From assembly GCF_001544495.1 (NCBI RefSeq), contig NZ_FCNZ02000001.1, forward strand, positions 372,001-436,000: a DNA stretch of 64,000 nucleotides, given 5' to 3'. The notes beneath the pieces are model-generated. The model had not been told where the DNA came from. It made no database searches and was given only the letters and a program-made list of their open reading frames with translations. The translations under genes were made by a program, and so were the position numbers. Within the stretch, counting starts at the first letter, position 1. Each line of letters opens with the position of its first letter. Below, one piece after another: positions 17,917 through 26,440 of the stretch. Origin of the DNA: Caballeronia telluris. Its GTDB lineage: Bacteria > Pseudomonadota > Gammaproteobacteria > Burkholderiales > Burkholderiaceae.

Positions 17917-18638
17917 GGCGTCTCTCCGGCGGCTGCATCGGCTGCGAGCTTGTAGCCGTGGCCCCAGACCGTGAGAATGCGGCGCGGCTCGGACGCGTCC
18001 GCCTCGACCTTCGCGCGCAGCCGGTTGATATGTGTATTGACGGTATGTTCGTAGCCCTCGTGGCTGTAGCCCCACACCGCGTTGAGCAGGTCCATGCGCG
18101 AGAACACCTTGCCCGGATGCTGCGTGAAGTGATACAGCAGGTCGAACTCGCGCGGCGTCAGTTCGATGCGCTGCCCGTCCACCGACGCCTCGCGCGCGAT
18201 CGGATCGATGGAGATGCCCGCGACGTCGAGCCGCCCCGCATCGAGCCGGCGATCCTTCGCGACGGCGTCGACGCGACGCAAGAGCGCCTTGACCCGCGCG
18301 ACCAGTTCGAGCACGGAAAACGGTTTCGCCAGATAGTCGTCGGCGCCGAGTTCGAGGCCGAGAATGCGGTGCACCTCGCTCGAACGCGCGCTCGTGATGA
18401 TGATCGGCGTATAGCGCGTCATGGCGCGGGCGCGGCGGCAGATTTCGAGGCCGTCGACACCCGGCAGCATCAGGTCGAGGATCAGCGCGTCCCAGCCGCC
18501 CTGTTCGAGCAGACGCAGGCCCTCGGCGCCGTCGGCGGAGTGCACGACTTCGTAGCGCTCGTCGCGCAGGTGCAGGCTGAGGACATCGGCGATGTGGACG
18601 TCGTCCTCGACGATCAGGATGCGCTTCGGTTGTTCCAT
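17913..18638 (-). CDS. OmpR-family response regulator
   Basis: A 241-residue regulator: receiver domain (ILIVEDDVHIADVL, phosphoacceptor in LILDLMLPGVDGLE, KPF) and C-terminal winged helix (TPREFDLLYHFTQHPGKVFS, then HTVNTHINRLRAKVE and VWGHGYKL). First gene of the two-gene operon, overlapping the kinase start by four bases. Start at 18638 chosen because the next residues (MEQPKRILIVEDD) begin the receiver domain; its Shine-Dalgarno is weak. It is transcribed divergently from msrB with 182 bases between, where an inverted repeat (18735-18757) could be an operator. Confidence 0.9.
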   Translation of the reverse strand: MEQPKRILIVEDDVHIADVLSLHLRDERYEVVHSADGAEGLRLLEQGGWDALILDLMLPGVDGLEICRRARAMTRYTPIIITSARSSEVHRILGLELGADDYLAKPFSVLELVARVKALLRRVDAVAKDRRLDAGRLDVAGISIDPIAREASVDGQRIELTPREFDLLYHFTQHPGKVFSRMDLLNAVWGYSHEGYEHTVNTHINRLRAKVEADASEPRRILTVWGHGYKLAADAAAGETP

Positions 18639-18734
18639 GCGATGCCGGTTTCCCTTCGGTTCGAAAGCGGCCGCGGTGCGGACGGGCACCGCAGCGGCCC
18701 CGTCATTGTGCAAAAAAACCGCGTCGCCAGGTAT

Positions 18735-18757
18735 CACGATTAATTTAACTTTTCGTG
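18735..18757. promoter_or_regulatory. inverted repeat in the divergent msrB/regulator intergenic region
   Basis: CACGA (18735-18739) and TCGTG (18753-18757) with a 13-base A/T-rich spacer lie in the AT-rich part of the gap between the response regulator and msrB, 64 bases before the msrB start. It is short and may be chance, but it is the only dyad in the gap and sits where an operator or the msrB promoter would be. Confidence 0.25.
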
Positions 18758-18820
18758 AGGACTTCGACACCGGGCGCGGCCCATGATGCGTCTACACGAA
18801 ATCCGATCGAGGAGCACATC

Positions 18821-19315
18821 ATGCACACACGAAGGCGCTTTCTGCTCACCGCCGGCGCGGCGGCCGCGGCGCTCGCCGCGGCGGTGGCGCGCGGGACGGA
18901 GGCGGCCTCGCCGCGCGAGGCCTTCGGCGTCGTCCACACCGACGACGAATGGCGCCGGCTCCTGAGCGCCGCCCAGTACGGCGTGCTGCGTCAGGAAGGC
19001 ACCGAACGCCCGTACACGAGCCCGCTCAACGACGAGCATCGCGCGGGGCGCTTCTCCTGCGCCGGCTGCCGGCTCGACCTGTTTTCGTCGCGCACGAAAT
19101 TCGACAGCCATACCGGCTGGCCGAGCTTCTGGGCGCCGCTCGACAAGGCCGTCGCGACGCGCTCGGACTTTTCGTTCGGCAGCGTGCGCACCGAAGTGCA
19201 TTGCAGCCGTTGCGGCGGTCATCTCGGGCACGTTTTCGACGACGGCCCGAAGCCGACCGGCCTGCGCTACTGCATGAACGGCGTCGCGATGAACTTCACG
19301 CCCGGCGCCGCCTGA
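18821..19315 (+). CDS. msrB: exported peptide-methionine (R)-S-oxide reductase MsrB
   Basis: A 164-residue MsrB that reduces the R epimer of methionine sulfoxide. A twin-arginine signal (TRRRFLLTAGAAAAALAAAVA) is followed by the MsrB domain: CAGC and CSRCGGHLGHVFDDGP provide the four structural zinc cysteines, and RYCMNG holds the catalytic cysteine; GWPSFW is the substrate-site motif. GAGGAG lies six bases before the ATG at 18821. Tat export fits a folded zinc protein. It is the first gene of msrB-dipZ-msrA, all the same strand with 37- and 51-base gaps. Confidence 0.93.
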   Translation: MHTRRRFLLTAGAAAAALAAAVARGTEAASPREAFGVVHTDDEWRRLLSAAQYGVLRQEGTERPYTSPLNDEHRAGRFSCAGCRLDLFSSRTKFDSHTGWPSFWAPLDKAVATRSDFSFGSVRTEVHCSRCGGHLGHVFDDGPKPTGLRYCMNGVAMNFTPGAA

Positions 19316-19352
19316 CGCGCCGCCTTTCCTCAGACCGAACCTTCACACGATC

Positions 19353-21209
19353 ATGTTACTCATCATCCTCGCTTATCTGGGCGGCGCACTCACGATTCTC
19401 AGCCCGTGCATCCTGCCGGTGTTGCCGTTCGTGTTCGCACGCGCCGACAAGCCTTTTGTCCGCAATGGCCTGCCGCTGCTCGCGGGCATGTCGCTGACGT
19501 TCGCGCTCGTCGCGACGCTCGCCGCCGTCGGCGGCGGCTGGGTCACGCAGGCGAACCAGTACGGGCGCTGGATCGCCATCGCGCTGCTCGCCGTGTTCGG
19601 CCTGACGCTCCTGCTGCCGGATTTCGCCGAGCGCCTGATGCGCCCGCTCGTGAACGCGGGCAACCGGCTGTCGAATCTCGCGCAGCGCGACGGCGGGACG
19701 GCGGGCGGCGAGTCGTCGTTTGCGTCGTCGTTCGGGTCCTCGTTTTTGCTCGGCATCGCGACGGGGCTGCTCTGGGCGCCTTGCGCCGGCCCGATCCTCG
19801 GCCTCGTACTCACCGGCGCCGCGCTGCGCGGCGCGAGCGCGGGCACGACGCTCCTGCTCGTCGCCTACGCGGCGGGCGCGGCGACTTCGCTCGCGATCGC
19901 GCTCCTGATCGGCGGCCGGGTGTTCACCGCGATGAAGCGCTCGCTCGGCGCGGGCGAATGGGTCCGAAAAGGCATCGGCGCGGCGATGCTCGCGGGCGTC
20001 GTCGCCATTGCGTTCGGCTTCGATACCGGCGTGCTCGCCCGCGTGTCGACCGTGGCGACGAGCGGTATCGAGCAGACTCTTGTCGATCGTTTCGGTGCCG
20101 GCGGGCGCATGAAGGCAGAGCAAGCCGCTGCGGCGCCGGTTGCCGCGCCCGGCATGATGCGCGCGAGCACCGCCGCGGAACCCGCGCTGCCGGTGGAAGG
20201 CAAGCTGCCGTCGCTGTCGGGCGCCGTGGAGTGGATCAACTCGCCGCCGCTCACGGCCGAAGCGCTGCGCGGCAAGGTCGTGCTCGTCGACGTGTGGACG
20301 TATTCCTGCATCAACTGCCTGCGCACGCTGCCGTATGTGAAGGCGTGGGCGCAGAAATATCGCGATCAGGGGCTCGTCGTGATCGGCGTGCATGCGCCGG
20401 AATTCGCGTTCGAGCGCAACATCGACAACGTGAAGAAAGCGACGCGCGATCTCGGCATCGACTTTCCGGTTGCGATCGACAACAACTTCGCGATCTGGCG
20501 CGCGCTCGACAACCAGTACTGGCCAGCGCACTACTTCGTCGATGCGCAAGGGCGGATCCGCTATCACCACTTCGGCGAGGGGAACTACGCGGAATCGGAG
20601 AAGGTAATCCAGCGGCTGCTCGCCGAAGCGGGCCACGGCGGCGCCGCGAAAGCGTCCGCTGGTCTGACGAATGACGGCGCGCACAACGCGCAACACCCAC
20701 AAAACGCACAAAACGCACAAAACGCGCAAGGCGTGCAGGCCGCCGCCGACATGGCCGACGTGCGCTCGCCAGAAACCTATCTCGGCTACGAGCGCGCGGA
20801 GCATTTCGCGTCGCCCGGCGGCGAGGCGCGCGACCGCATGCACGACTACGCCGCGCCCGCGCAACTCGCGGTCAACGACTGGGCGCTGGCCGGGGCGTGG
20901 CAAGTCGGCGGCGAGCGCGCGACGCTCGCGAGGAATGCGGGCCGCATCGACTATCGCTTCCATGCGCGCGACCTGCATCTGGTGCTCGGGCCGTCGGCGG
21001 ACGGCAAGCCGGTGCGGTTTCGCGTGAGCATCGACGGCGCCGCCCCGGGCAAAGCACACGGCACCGACGTCACCGCCGACGGCAGCGGCACGGTCACCGA
21101 GGAACGCCTTTATCAGCTCGTGCGCCAGCCGGGCCCGATCGAGGATCATACTTTCAGCATCGAGTTTCTGGACGCGGGCGTCGCGGCATACGCCTTCACG
21201 TTCGGCTGA
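19353..21209 (+). CDS. dipZ: DipZ-type thiol reductase: CcdA/DsbD membrane domain plus thioredoxin-like domain
   Basis: A 618-residue protein. The N-terminal ~240 residues form a CcdA/DsbD-type electron-transfer membrane domain with its two thiols in SPCILPVLPF and APCAGP. A thioredoxin-like domain (about 285-430) has the active site WTYSCINCLRTLP. A linker with three Gln-Asn-Ala repeats (about residues 450-458, encoded by a 9-base tandem repeat) leads to a C-terminal beta domain (about 480-618) typical of DipZ proteins. Such proteins carry reducing power from cytosolic thioredoxin across the membrane. Placed between msrB and msrA, it probably re-reduces the two exported Msr enzymes; this is inference. 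Confidence 0.9.
   Translation: MLLIILAYLGGALTILSPCILPVLPFVFARADKPFVRNGLPLLAGMSLTFALVATLAAVGGGWVTQANQYGRWIAIALLAVFGLTLLLPDFAERLMRPLVNAGNRLSNLAQRDGGTAGGESSFASSFGSSFLLGIATGLLWAPCAGPILGLVLTGAALRGASAGTTLLLVAYAAGAATSLAIALLIGGRVFTAMKRSLGAGEWVRKGIGAAMLAGVVAIAFGFDTGVLARVSTVATSGIEQTLVDRFGAGGRMKAEQAAAAPVAAPGMMRASTAAEPALPVEGKLPSLSGAVEWINSPPLTAEALRGKVVLVDVWTYSCINCLRTLPYVKAWAQKYRDQGLVVIGVHAPEFAFERNIDNVKKATRDLGIDFPVAIDNNFAIWRALDNQYWPAHYFVDAQGRIRYHHFGEGNYAESEKVIQRLLAEAGHGGAAKASAGLTNDGAHNAQHPQNAQNAQNAQGVQAAADMADVRSPETYLGYERAEHFASPGGEARDRMHDYAAPAQLAVNDWALAGAWQVGGERATLARNAGRIDYRFHARDLHLVLGPSADGKPVRFRVSIDGAAPGKAHGTDVTADGSGTVTEERLYQLVRQPGPIEDHTFSIEFLDAGVAAYAFTFG
20701..20727 (+). repeat. 9-base tandem repeat in the dipZ linker
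   Basis: Three copies of AAAACGCAC, the last ending CGC, in frame, encode Gln-Asn-Ala three times in the flexible linker between the thioredoxin and C-terminal domains. Copy number could vary without shifting the frame. Confidence 0.85.
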
Positions 21210-21260
21210 TCCGCCTGACTCAGGCGAACCGGCACATCCGTCAATATCGAAGGAGTGGCA

Positions 21261-21986
21261 ATGTCGACTCAAATTCAGGCTCGCAAAAAACCGTGGTTCA
21301 AGGCAGCGCGCGCAGCGATGCTCGTCGTCAGCGTGTTCGCGCTCCAGCGCGTCGCCCATTCGACCGAAGGCGCGACGAAGATCGCGCCGCCCGCGCAGGA
21401 CGAACACGCCGGCGCAACTCACACGGCGACCGCGGTGTTCGCGGGCGGCTGCTTCTGGGGCGTGCAGGGCGTGTTTCAGCACGTGCGCGGCGTGAAGCAG
21501 GTGGTGTCCGGCTATTCGGGCGGCGCGGCGAACACGGCGCACTACGACGTCGTGAGCGAAGGCGATACGGGTCATGCCGAGTCCGTGCAGGTCACCTACG
21601 ATCCCGCCCAGATCAGCTACGGCCGGCTGCTGCAGGTGTTCTTTTCGGTCGCGCACAATCCGACCGAGCTGAACTACCAGGGGCCCGATCACGGCACGCA
21701 ATACCGCTCGGCGGTGTTTCCGCTCAACACGGAGCAGCGCACCGTCGCGAACGCGTACATCGCGCAACTCGATGCATCGCATGCGTTTCACGGCAAGATC
21801 GTCACGCGCGTCGAAGACTTCAAGGGCTTCTATCCCGCCGAGAACTATCACCAGAACTACCTGACGCTGCATCCGGACAGCGGCTACATCGCGATCAACG
21901 ACCTGCCGAAGATCGACTATCTCAAGCAGATGTTCCCCGATCTGTATCGCGACAAGGCGGTGCTGGTCGCGAACGTGTCGAACTGA
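21261..21986 (+). CDS. msrA: exported peptide-methionine (S)-S-oxide reductase MsrA
   Basis: A 241-residue MsrA for the S epimer of methionine sulfoxide. A basic start followed by the hydrophobic AAMLVVSVFALQRVAHS segment indicates Sec export or an N-terminal membrane anchor. The MsrA domain follows: AGGCFWG (catalytic cysteine), SGYSGG, HAESVQV, HNPTELNYQGPDHGTQYRS and YHQNYL are all present. The ATG at 21261 is preferred to a GTG at 21255 because the Shine-Dalgarno AAGGAG (21250-21255) would overlap the GTG. Third gene of the msrB-dipZ-msrA operon. Confidence 0.92.
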   Translation: MSTQIQARKKPWFKAARAAMLVVSVFALQRVAHSTEGATKIAPPAQDEHAGATHTATAVFAGGCFWGVQGVFQHVRGVKQVVSGYSGGAANTAHYDVVSEGDTGHAESVQVTYDPAQISYGRLLQVFFSVAHNPTELNYQGPDHGTQYRSAVFPLNTEQRTVANAYIAQLDASHAFHGKIVTRVEDFKGFYPAENYHQNYLTLHPDSGYIAINDLPKIDYLKQMFPDLYRDKAVLVANVSN

Positions 21987-22069
21987 TGGCGCGTTCATCC
22001 CGGCCTTTGCTCAAGCTTTCCGTCTCGCGGCCGTAAACGTCGGGGAGAACTCACAGCAAAGGCCGGCTC

Positions 22070-23089
22070 ATGAACGACAACGCAGTCAGCGACGCCGTGC
22101 TCGGCGCCCAGTTCCTCCGTCACGACGAGGCGTTGAGCGCCCGCTCCGACATGGCGCACGAACCCGCCGTGTACCGGACGCTGCTCGAATCCACGCGCGC
22201 GATTCCGTGGAAGATCGACTGGCACACGATGCAGTTCGAGTACATCGGCCCGCAAATCGAGACGCTGCTCGGCTTTGCGCCTTCGAGCTGGAAGACCGTG
22301 CAGGACTGGGCCGAGCGCATGCATCCGGACGACCGCGCGCAAGTGGTCGACTTTTGCGTGTCGCAGTCGAAGGCGGGCGTGGACCACGAAGCCGACTATC
22401 GCGCGCTGACGAAGAGCGGCGACTACGTGTGGCTGCGCGACGTCGTGCACGTGGTACGCGACGAGCACGGCGCGGTACAGGCGCTCGTCGGCTTCATGTT
22501 CGACATCAGCGAGCGCAAGCGCACGGAGGAACAGGTCGCGCGGCTGCAACGCGAACTGGAAGAGCTGTCGTTCAAGGACGGCCTGACGGGCACCGGCAAC
22601 CGCCGCATGTTCGACATCGTGCTCAAGCGCGAATGGGAGACGGCGCTGGCGGACGGCGCGGCGCTGTCGCTCGTCATGATCGACATCGATTTCTTCAAGT
22701 CGTACAACGACTACTACGGCCACGTGCAGGGCGACGAGTGCCTGAAGCGCGTCGGCGGGATTCTGGGCGAAGGTCTGCGGCGCGGCGACTTTCTCGCGCG
22801 CTTCGGCGGCGAGGAATTCGTGCTCGTGCTGCCGAACACGCCCGCCGACGCCGCGATGCGCGTCGCGGAACGCTGCCGTAATTTGATCGCGGAGGCGCGG
22901 ATCGCGCACGAGCGCTCGCCGTACCGGCAGGTCGTGACCGCGAGCTTCGGCGTGGGCACGATCGTGCCGTCGCACGACATCGATCCGACCGGCTTCGTCA
23001 ATCTCGTCGATGCGCAGCTTTACAACGCGAAGGACAACGGCCGCGACTGCATCGCGGCAATCGACCGCCCGGCGCTTCGGTCGCGCTAA
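22070..23089 (+). CDS. PAS-domain diguanylate cyclase
   Basis: A 339-residue cytosolic enzyme with an N-terminal PAS/PAC sensor (about 35-165, including WAERMHPDDRAQV and DISERKRTEEQ) and a GGDEF domain (about 170-335) with active site RFGGEEF. The product-inhibition I-site RxxD (RRGD) sits five residues before GGEEF, so c-di-GMP feedback is expected. It begins 83 bases after msrA on the same strand; whether it belongs to the same transcript cannot be told. Function: c-di-GMP synthesis in response to a PAS-sensed signal. Confidence 0.9.
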   Translation: MNDNAVSDAVLGAQFLRHDEALSARSDMAHEPAVYRTLLESTRAIPWKIDWHTMQFEYIGPQIETLLGFAPSSWKTVQDWAERMHPDDRAQVVDFCVSQSKAGVDHEADYRALTKSGDYVWLRDVVHVVRDEHGAVQALVGFMFDISERKRTEEQVARLQRELEELSFKDGLTGTGNRRMFDIVLKREWETALADGAALSLVMIDIDFFKSYNDYYGHVQGDECLKRVGGILGEGLRRGDFLARFGGEEFVLVLPNTPADAAMRVAERCRNLIAEARIAHERSPYRQVVTASFGVGTIVPSHDIDPTGFVNLVDAQLYNAKDNGRDCIAAIDRPALRSR

Positions 23090-23093
23090 GCCG

Positions 23094-24257
23094 TCAGCGC
23101 TTTGGCGCAGACGCGTTCGACGAAGCGCTTGCGCCGCCCAGCCGGATCGTCTGCCCGTGCCGCAGCACGGTGAACGCATCGGGCGCGAGACGCGCCTTTG
23201 CGACCGCTTCGGCGAGCAGGCGCGGCGGCTCGTCGAGCGGGTCGTCGGCGAGTTCGAACGTGCCCCAGTGAATGCCGATCGCGCGCTTCGCCCGCAGATC
23301 GCGAAAGACGCGCACCGCTTCGTCCGGGTCGACGTGCTGCGCGTGCATGAACCAGCGCGGCGCGTAGGCGCCGATCGGAATCAGCGCAAGATCGACGCCG
23401 CCGAATGCCTCGCCGATGTCGCTGAAGTCCTTCGAGTAGCCCGTATCCCCCACGAAGCAGAACGAAAACGGACGCGCGTCGCCCTGCGGCGTCTTCACGA
23501 CCCAGCCGCCCCAGAGCGTTTCGGCGCGGTCGGTCAGGCTGCGCGCCGACCAGTGCTGGCTCGGCACGAACCACACGTCGAGGCCGGCGGCGCGCGTTTC
23601 GTCGCCCCAGTCGAGTTCCTCGACGTTCGTCATGCCCTTGTCCGCCATCCACGCCTTGATGCCGAGCGGCACGAGAAAGAGCGGCGGCCCGCCCGGCTGC
23701 GCGTTGAGCGCCTGCACGCTCGCGGTATCGAGGTGGTCGTAATGGTTGTGCGAGATCAGCACGACGTCGATATGCGGCAGCTCCGCAATCGAAAGCGCCG
23801 CCGGCACCTTGCGCTCGGGACCGGCGAACGACACCGGCGACGCACGGTGCGAGAACATCGGATCGGTCAGCACGTTCACGCCGTCGATCTGCACGAGTGC
23901 GCTCGCGTGGCCGATCCAGGTGAGCGTGTCGACGCTGCGGTTCGCCTTCAGCCACGCGACATCGGGACGGTCGACCGGAAACCGGTAGCCGTTCGCGGGC
24001 GGCTTCGGCCGGCCCTGCGTCCAGCGTTCCCACTGCCATTTCAGGAACGATGCGTGCGGCAGGTCGCCGTAGTTGTTCACGTAGCCCGACGCCGTATGCC
24101 GCGCGTGATGCAGCGGCGGGCGGGTATTGGCGAGGATCGGCGCCGGGCGCTGTGGCGTTGTCTGTGCCGGCGTGCCGACACAGGCCGAAAGCAGCGCGCC
24201 GAGCATCAGCGTGGAGAGTGAGAAGCGCATCGGACGAGTCGCCGGGAAAGTACGCAT
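23094..24257 (-). CDS. MBL-fold metallo-hydrolase lipoprotein (NAPE-PLD/UlaG-like)
   Basis: A 387-residue protein with a lipoprotein signal (FSLSTLMLGALLSACVG). The metallo-beta-lactamase core has SHNHYDHLD (the HxHxDH zinc motif), the GDTGYS aspartate and a C-terminal HWGTFEL histidine. NAPE-PLD-like members hydrolyse N-acyl phosphatidylethanolamine and related lipid phosphodiesters; that link is only by resemblance (TWIGHASALVQIDGVNVLTD). The start could be 24257 (taken here, with GCAGG upstream) or 24230; both precede the signal peptide. It converges with the diguanylate cyclase, 4 bases apart. Confidence 0.85.
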   Translation of the reverse strand: MRTFPATRPMRFSLSTLMLGALLSACVGTPAQTTPQRPAPILANTRPPLHHARHTASGYVNNYGDLPHASFLKWQWERWTQGRPKPPANGYRFPVDRPDVAWLKANRSVDTLTWIGHASALVQIDGVNVLTDPMFSHRASPVSFAGPERKVPAALSIAELPHIDVVLISHNHYDHLDTASVQALNAQPGGPPLFLVPLGIKAWMADKGMTNVEELDWGDETRAAGLDVWFVPSQHWSARSLTDRAETLWGGWVVKTPQGDARPFSFCFVGDTGYSKDFSDIGEAFGGVDLALIPIGAYAPRWFMHAQHVDPDEAVRVFRDLRAKRAIGIHWGTFELADDPLDEPPRLLAEAVAKARLAPDAFTVLRHGQTIRLGGASASSNASAPKR

Positions 24258-24322
24258 CGAATGCCTGCACTGTGCCCGAAACGCGCCGGATGCGTTTGCG
24301 CGAGTCCGGCGCGCGTTTCGTC

Positions 24323-25717
24323 TTACGTGCTCGTCGCGAGCGGTTGCGCCCGGACGGCGCGGCGCTGCACCGTCGCCGGGAAGACGACCGCCACGCGCAG
24401 TCCGGTCGCGCCCGAAGGCCACGGCGCGCTGCCGAGCGTCACGCTGGCGCCAAGCCGCGCGGCGATCGTCTGCACGATCGACAGCCCGAGCCCGGAGCCC
24501 GACTGGCCGCTGCCGAGCACGCGATAGAAGCGGTCGAACACGCGCTCGCGCTCGCTTTCCGGAATGCCGGGGCCGGTATCGTCGATGAAGATCGACGTCG
24601 CGCCGTGCTCGACCCGCACCGACAGGTCGACGCGGCCACCCGGCGGCGTGTAGCGGATGGCGTTGTCGACGAGGTTTTTCAGCATGGTTGCGAGGTCGGG
24701 TTCGCTCGTTTCCACGACGGCCACCGCGTCGCCGACCACGCCGATGTCGAGCCTGCGCGCCTGCGCGATCGGGACCAGATCTTCCAGGATCTGCCTGAAC
24801 ACGGCCCCGACGTGGACCGGCCCGACTGTCGCATCGGCGACATCCTGCACGCGCGCGAGTGTCAGCAACTGTTCGAGCAGCGCCCGCGTGCGCGCGATGG
24901 CCTGACGCAGCGTCGCGAGGCGCTCGCGCGCCGGGGCCGCCAATTCCACCGCGTCGAGCCGCTCGGCGTGCAGCGAGAGCGCCGTGAGCGGCGAGCGCAG
25001 TTCGTGCGCGGCATCGGCGACGAAGCGGCGCTGCACGTCGACCGCATGCGCGACGCGCGCGAGCAGCCGGTTGTTCGCCACGACGAACGGCGTGATTTCG
25101 GTCGGCAGGCGAACGCCCGCCGTGTCCGCGATGGGCGACATGTCGTTTGCGTTGCGGTTGTCGAGTTCGGCCGCGAGCCGCGCGAGCGGCCGGAACGTGC
25201 GCCGCACCAGCACCGCGACGATGGCGAGCAGCACCGGCACCAGCACGATGAACGGAATCAGCGTCGCGGCGGCGCTGCTGCGCGCGATTTCGTCGCGATC
25301 GCGCGTCTGCTGGCCGACCGCGATGCGCATGCCGGCGTCGAGCGTCTTCACGATCACGCGCCATTCGAGGCCGCCGATCGCCACCGTGTGCATGCCGTCG
25401 CCCAGCGACTGCGCGACCCTGAAATGCGTGCCTTGCAGGGCGTCGCGCCCGGGAATGCGCTCGACGACCACCTTCGCTTCCGGCTCCTGCATCGGCACGT
25501 AGCGGGCCGAGCCATGCGCCATTTCGTCGACGTTGCGGCTCGTCACGAGCGACGCCACTTCGTGCAACTGCGCGTCCTGGATCAGATTGGCTTCGTGAAA
25601 TGCCGCCGCGAACGAAAACGATCCAGCGGCGAGCGCGCTCGCGAGGATCGCCACCGCGAGCCACAGCGAAAGCCTGAATTGCAGCGACTGCGTCATTTTT
25701 TCTTCGAAACCATCCAT
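24323..25717 (-). CDS. orphan sensor histidine kinase
   Basis: A 464-residue inner-membrane kinase: N-terminal transmembrane helix (about 15-40), periplasmic domain (about 41-165), second helix (about 170-190), HAMP (RPLARLAAEL), HisKA H-box DAAHELRSPLTALSLHAERL, N-box NLVDNAIRYTP, DTGPGIP and SGLGLSIV. The pattern resembles QseC/TctE kinases. I start at 25717 because AGAGG lies seven bases upstream; an ATG 21 bases inside (25696) is possible. No response regulator is next to it: the downstream gene is the MBL-fold lipoprotein and the divergent neighbour is the molbindin. Confidence 0.85.
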   Translation of the reverse strand: MDGFEEKMTQSLQFRLSLWLAVAILASALAAGSFSFAAAFHEANLIQDAQLHEVASLVTSRNVDEMAHGSARYVPMQEPEAKVVVERIPGRDALQGTHFRVAQSLGDGMHTVAIGGLEWRVIVKTLDAGMRIAVGQQTRDRDEIARSSAAATLIPFIVLVPVLLAIVAVLVRRTFRPLARLAAELDNRNANDMSPIADTAGVRLPTEITPFVVANNRLLARVAHAVDVQRRFVADAAHELRSPLTALSLHAERLDAVELAAPARERLATLRQAIARTRALLEQLLTLARVQDVADATVGPVHVGAVFRQILEDLVPIAQARRLDIGVVGDAVAVVETSEPDLATMLKNLVDNAIRYTPPGGRVDLSVRVEHGATSIFIDDTGPGIPESERERVFDRFYRVLGSGQSGSGLGLSIVQTIAARLGASVTLGSAPWPSGATGLRVAVVFPATVQRRAVRAQPLATST

Positions 25718-25865
25718 TCCACGCCTCTGACGTTTCGGGTTTTGCCGTATCGCAAGATCGTTGCCTTCGCGTGCGTCACATCTTAGCGGCATCGACACGG
25801 GAAAATGTCGCGCGCAGATGCGGTAGAGTTGCCCGGATTCAACCACGACCACGGAGAACACAGTC

Positions 25866-26285
25866 ATGAAAACCAGCGCGCGCAATCATTTTTCAGGGGA
25901 AATCACCGGGATCAAGTCCGGTGCGGTCAACGACGAAATCACGCTGAAAGTGGACGGCACGACGCTCGTGGCCGTCGTCACGCAGGAAAGCACGAAGTCG
26001 CTCGGGCTCGCGGTCGGCGGGAAGGCGTCGGCGCTCATCAAGGCGTCGTCGGTGCTCGTCATGGTGGACAGCGATCCCGCCAAGATTTCGGCGCGCAACG
26101 TGCTCACCGGCACCGTCGCGAACGTCAAGCCGGGCGCGGTCAACACCGAGGTCACGATTTCGGCGGGCGGCCTGCAGATCGCGGCCATCATCACCAACGA
26201 CAGCGCCACGCGCCTCGGTCTCGCCAACGGCACGCCGGCCAGCGCGGTCATCAAGGCGTCGAGCGTGATCATCGCGGTGGATTGA
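25866..26285 (+). CDS. tandem-TOBE molybdopterin/molybdate-binding protein (molbindin)
   Basis: A 139-residue cytosolic protein made of two Mop/TOBE repeats (about 4-70 and 74-139). Each has the consensus NxxxGxVxxIKxGAVNxE near its start and KASSVxxxVD at its end. Di-domain molbindins form hexamers that bind and buffer molybdate or tungstate. It lies 155 bases upstream of the molybdopterin-oxidoreductase and NifQ genes on the same strand, making a small molybdenum-handling cluster. Confidence 0.9.
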   Translation: MKTSARNHFSGEITGIKSGAVNDEITLKVDGTTLVAVVTQESTKSLGLAVGGKASALIKASSVLVMVDSDPAKISARNVLTGTVANVKPGAVNTEVTISAGGLQIAAIITNDSATRLGLANGTPASAVIKASSVIIAVD

Positions 26286-26440
26286 GCGGCCGAGCGAACC
26301 GCGTCGTTGGGAATCATGCGCCGACCAACATGACCGGCATGCAGCGAATATCCTGGCATTGAAGCGAACCGCGTCATATCCTCGGCTATATTACGGCATT
26401 CGCTTCAGCCCGATTCGAACGTTCCCAGCGAGCCTTGCAT

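Noticed and set aside
20690..20735. Short A-rich repeats suggesting a CRISPR or regulatory array
   Set aside because: Only three 9-base units inside the dipZ reading frame; a protein linker repeat.
19356..21998. 880-codon open frame antisense to dipZ/msrA
   Set aside because: Antisense shadow of well-supported genes.
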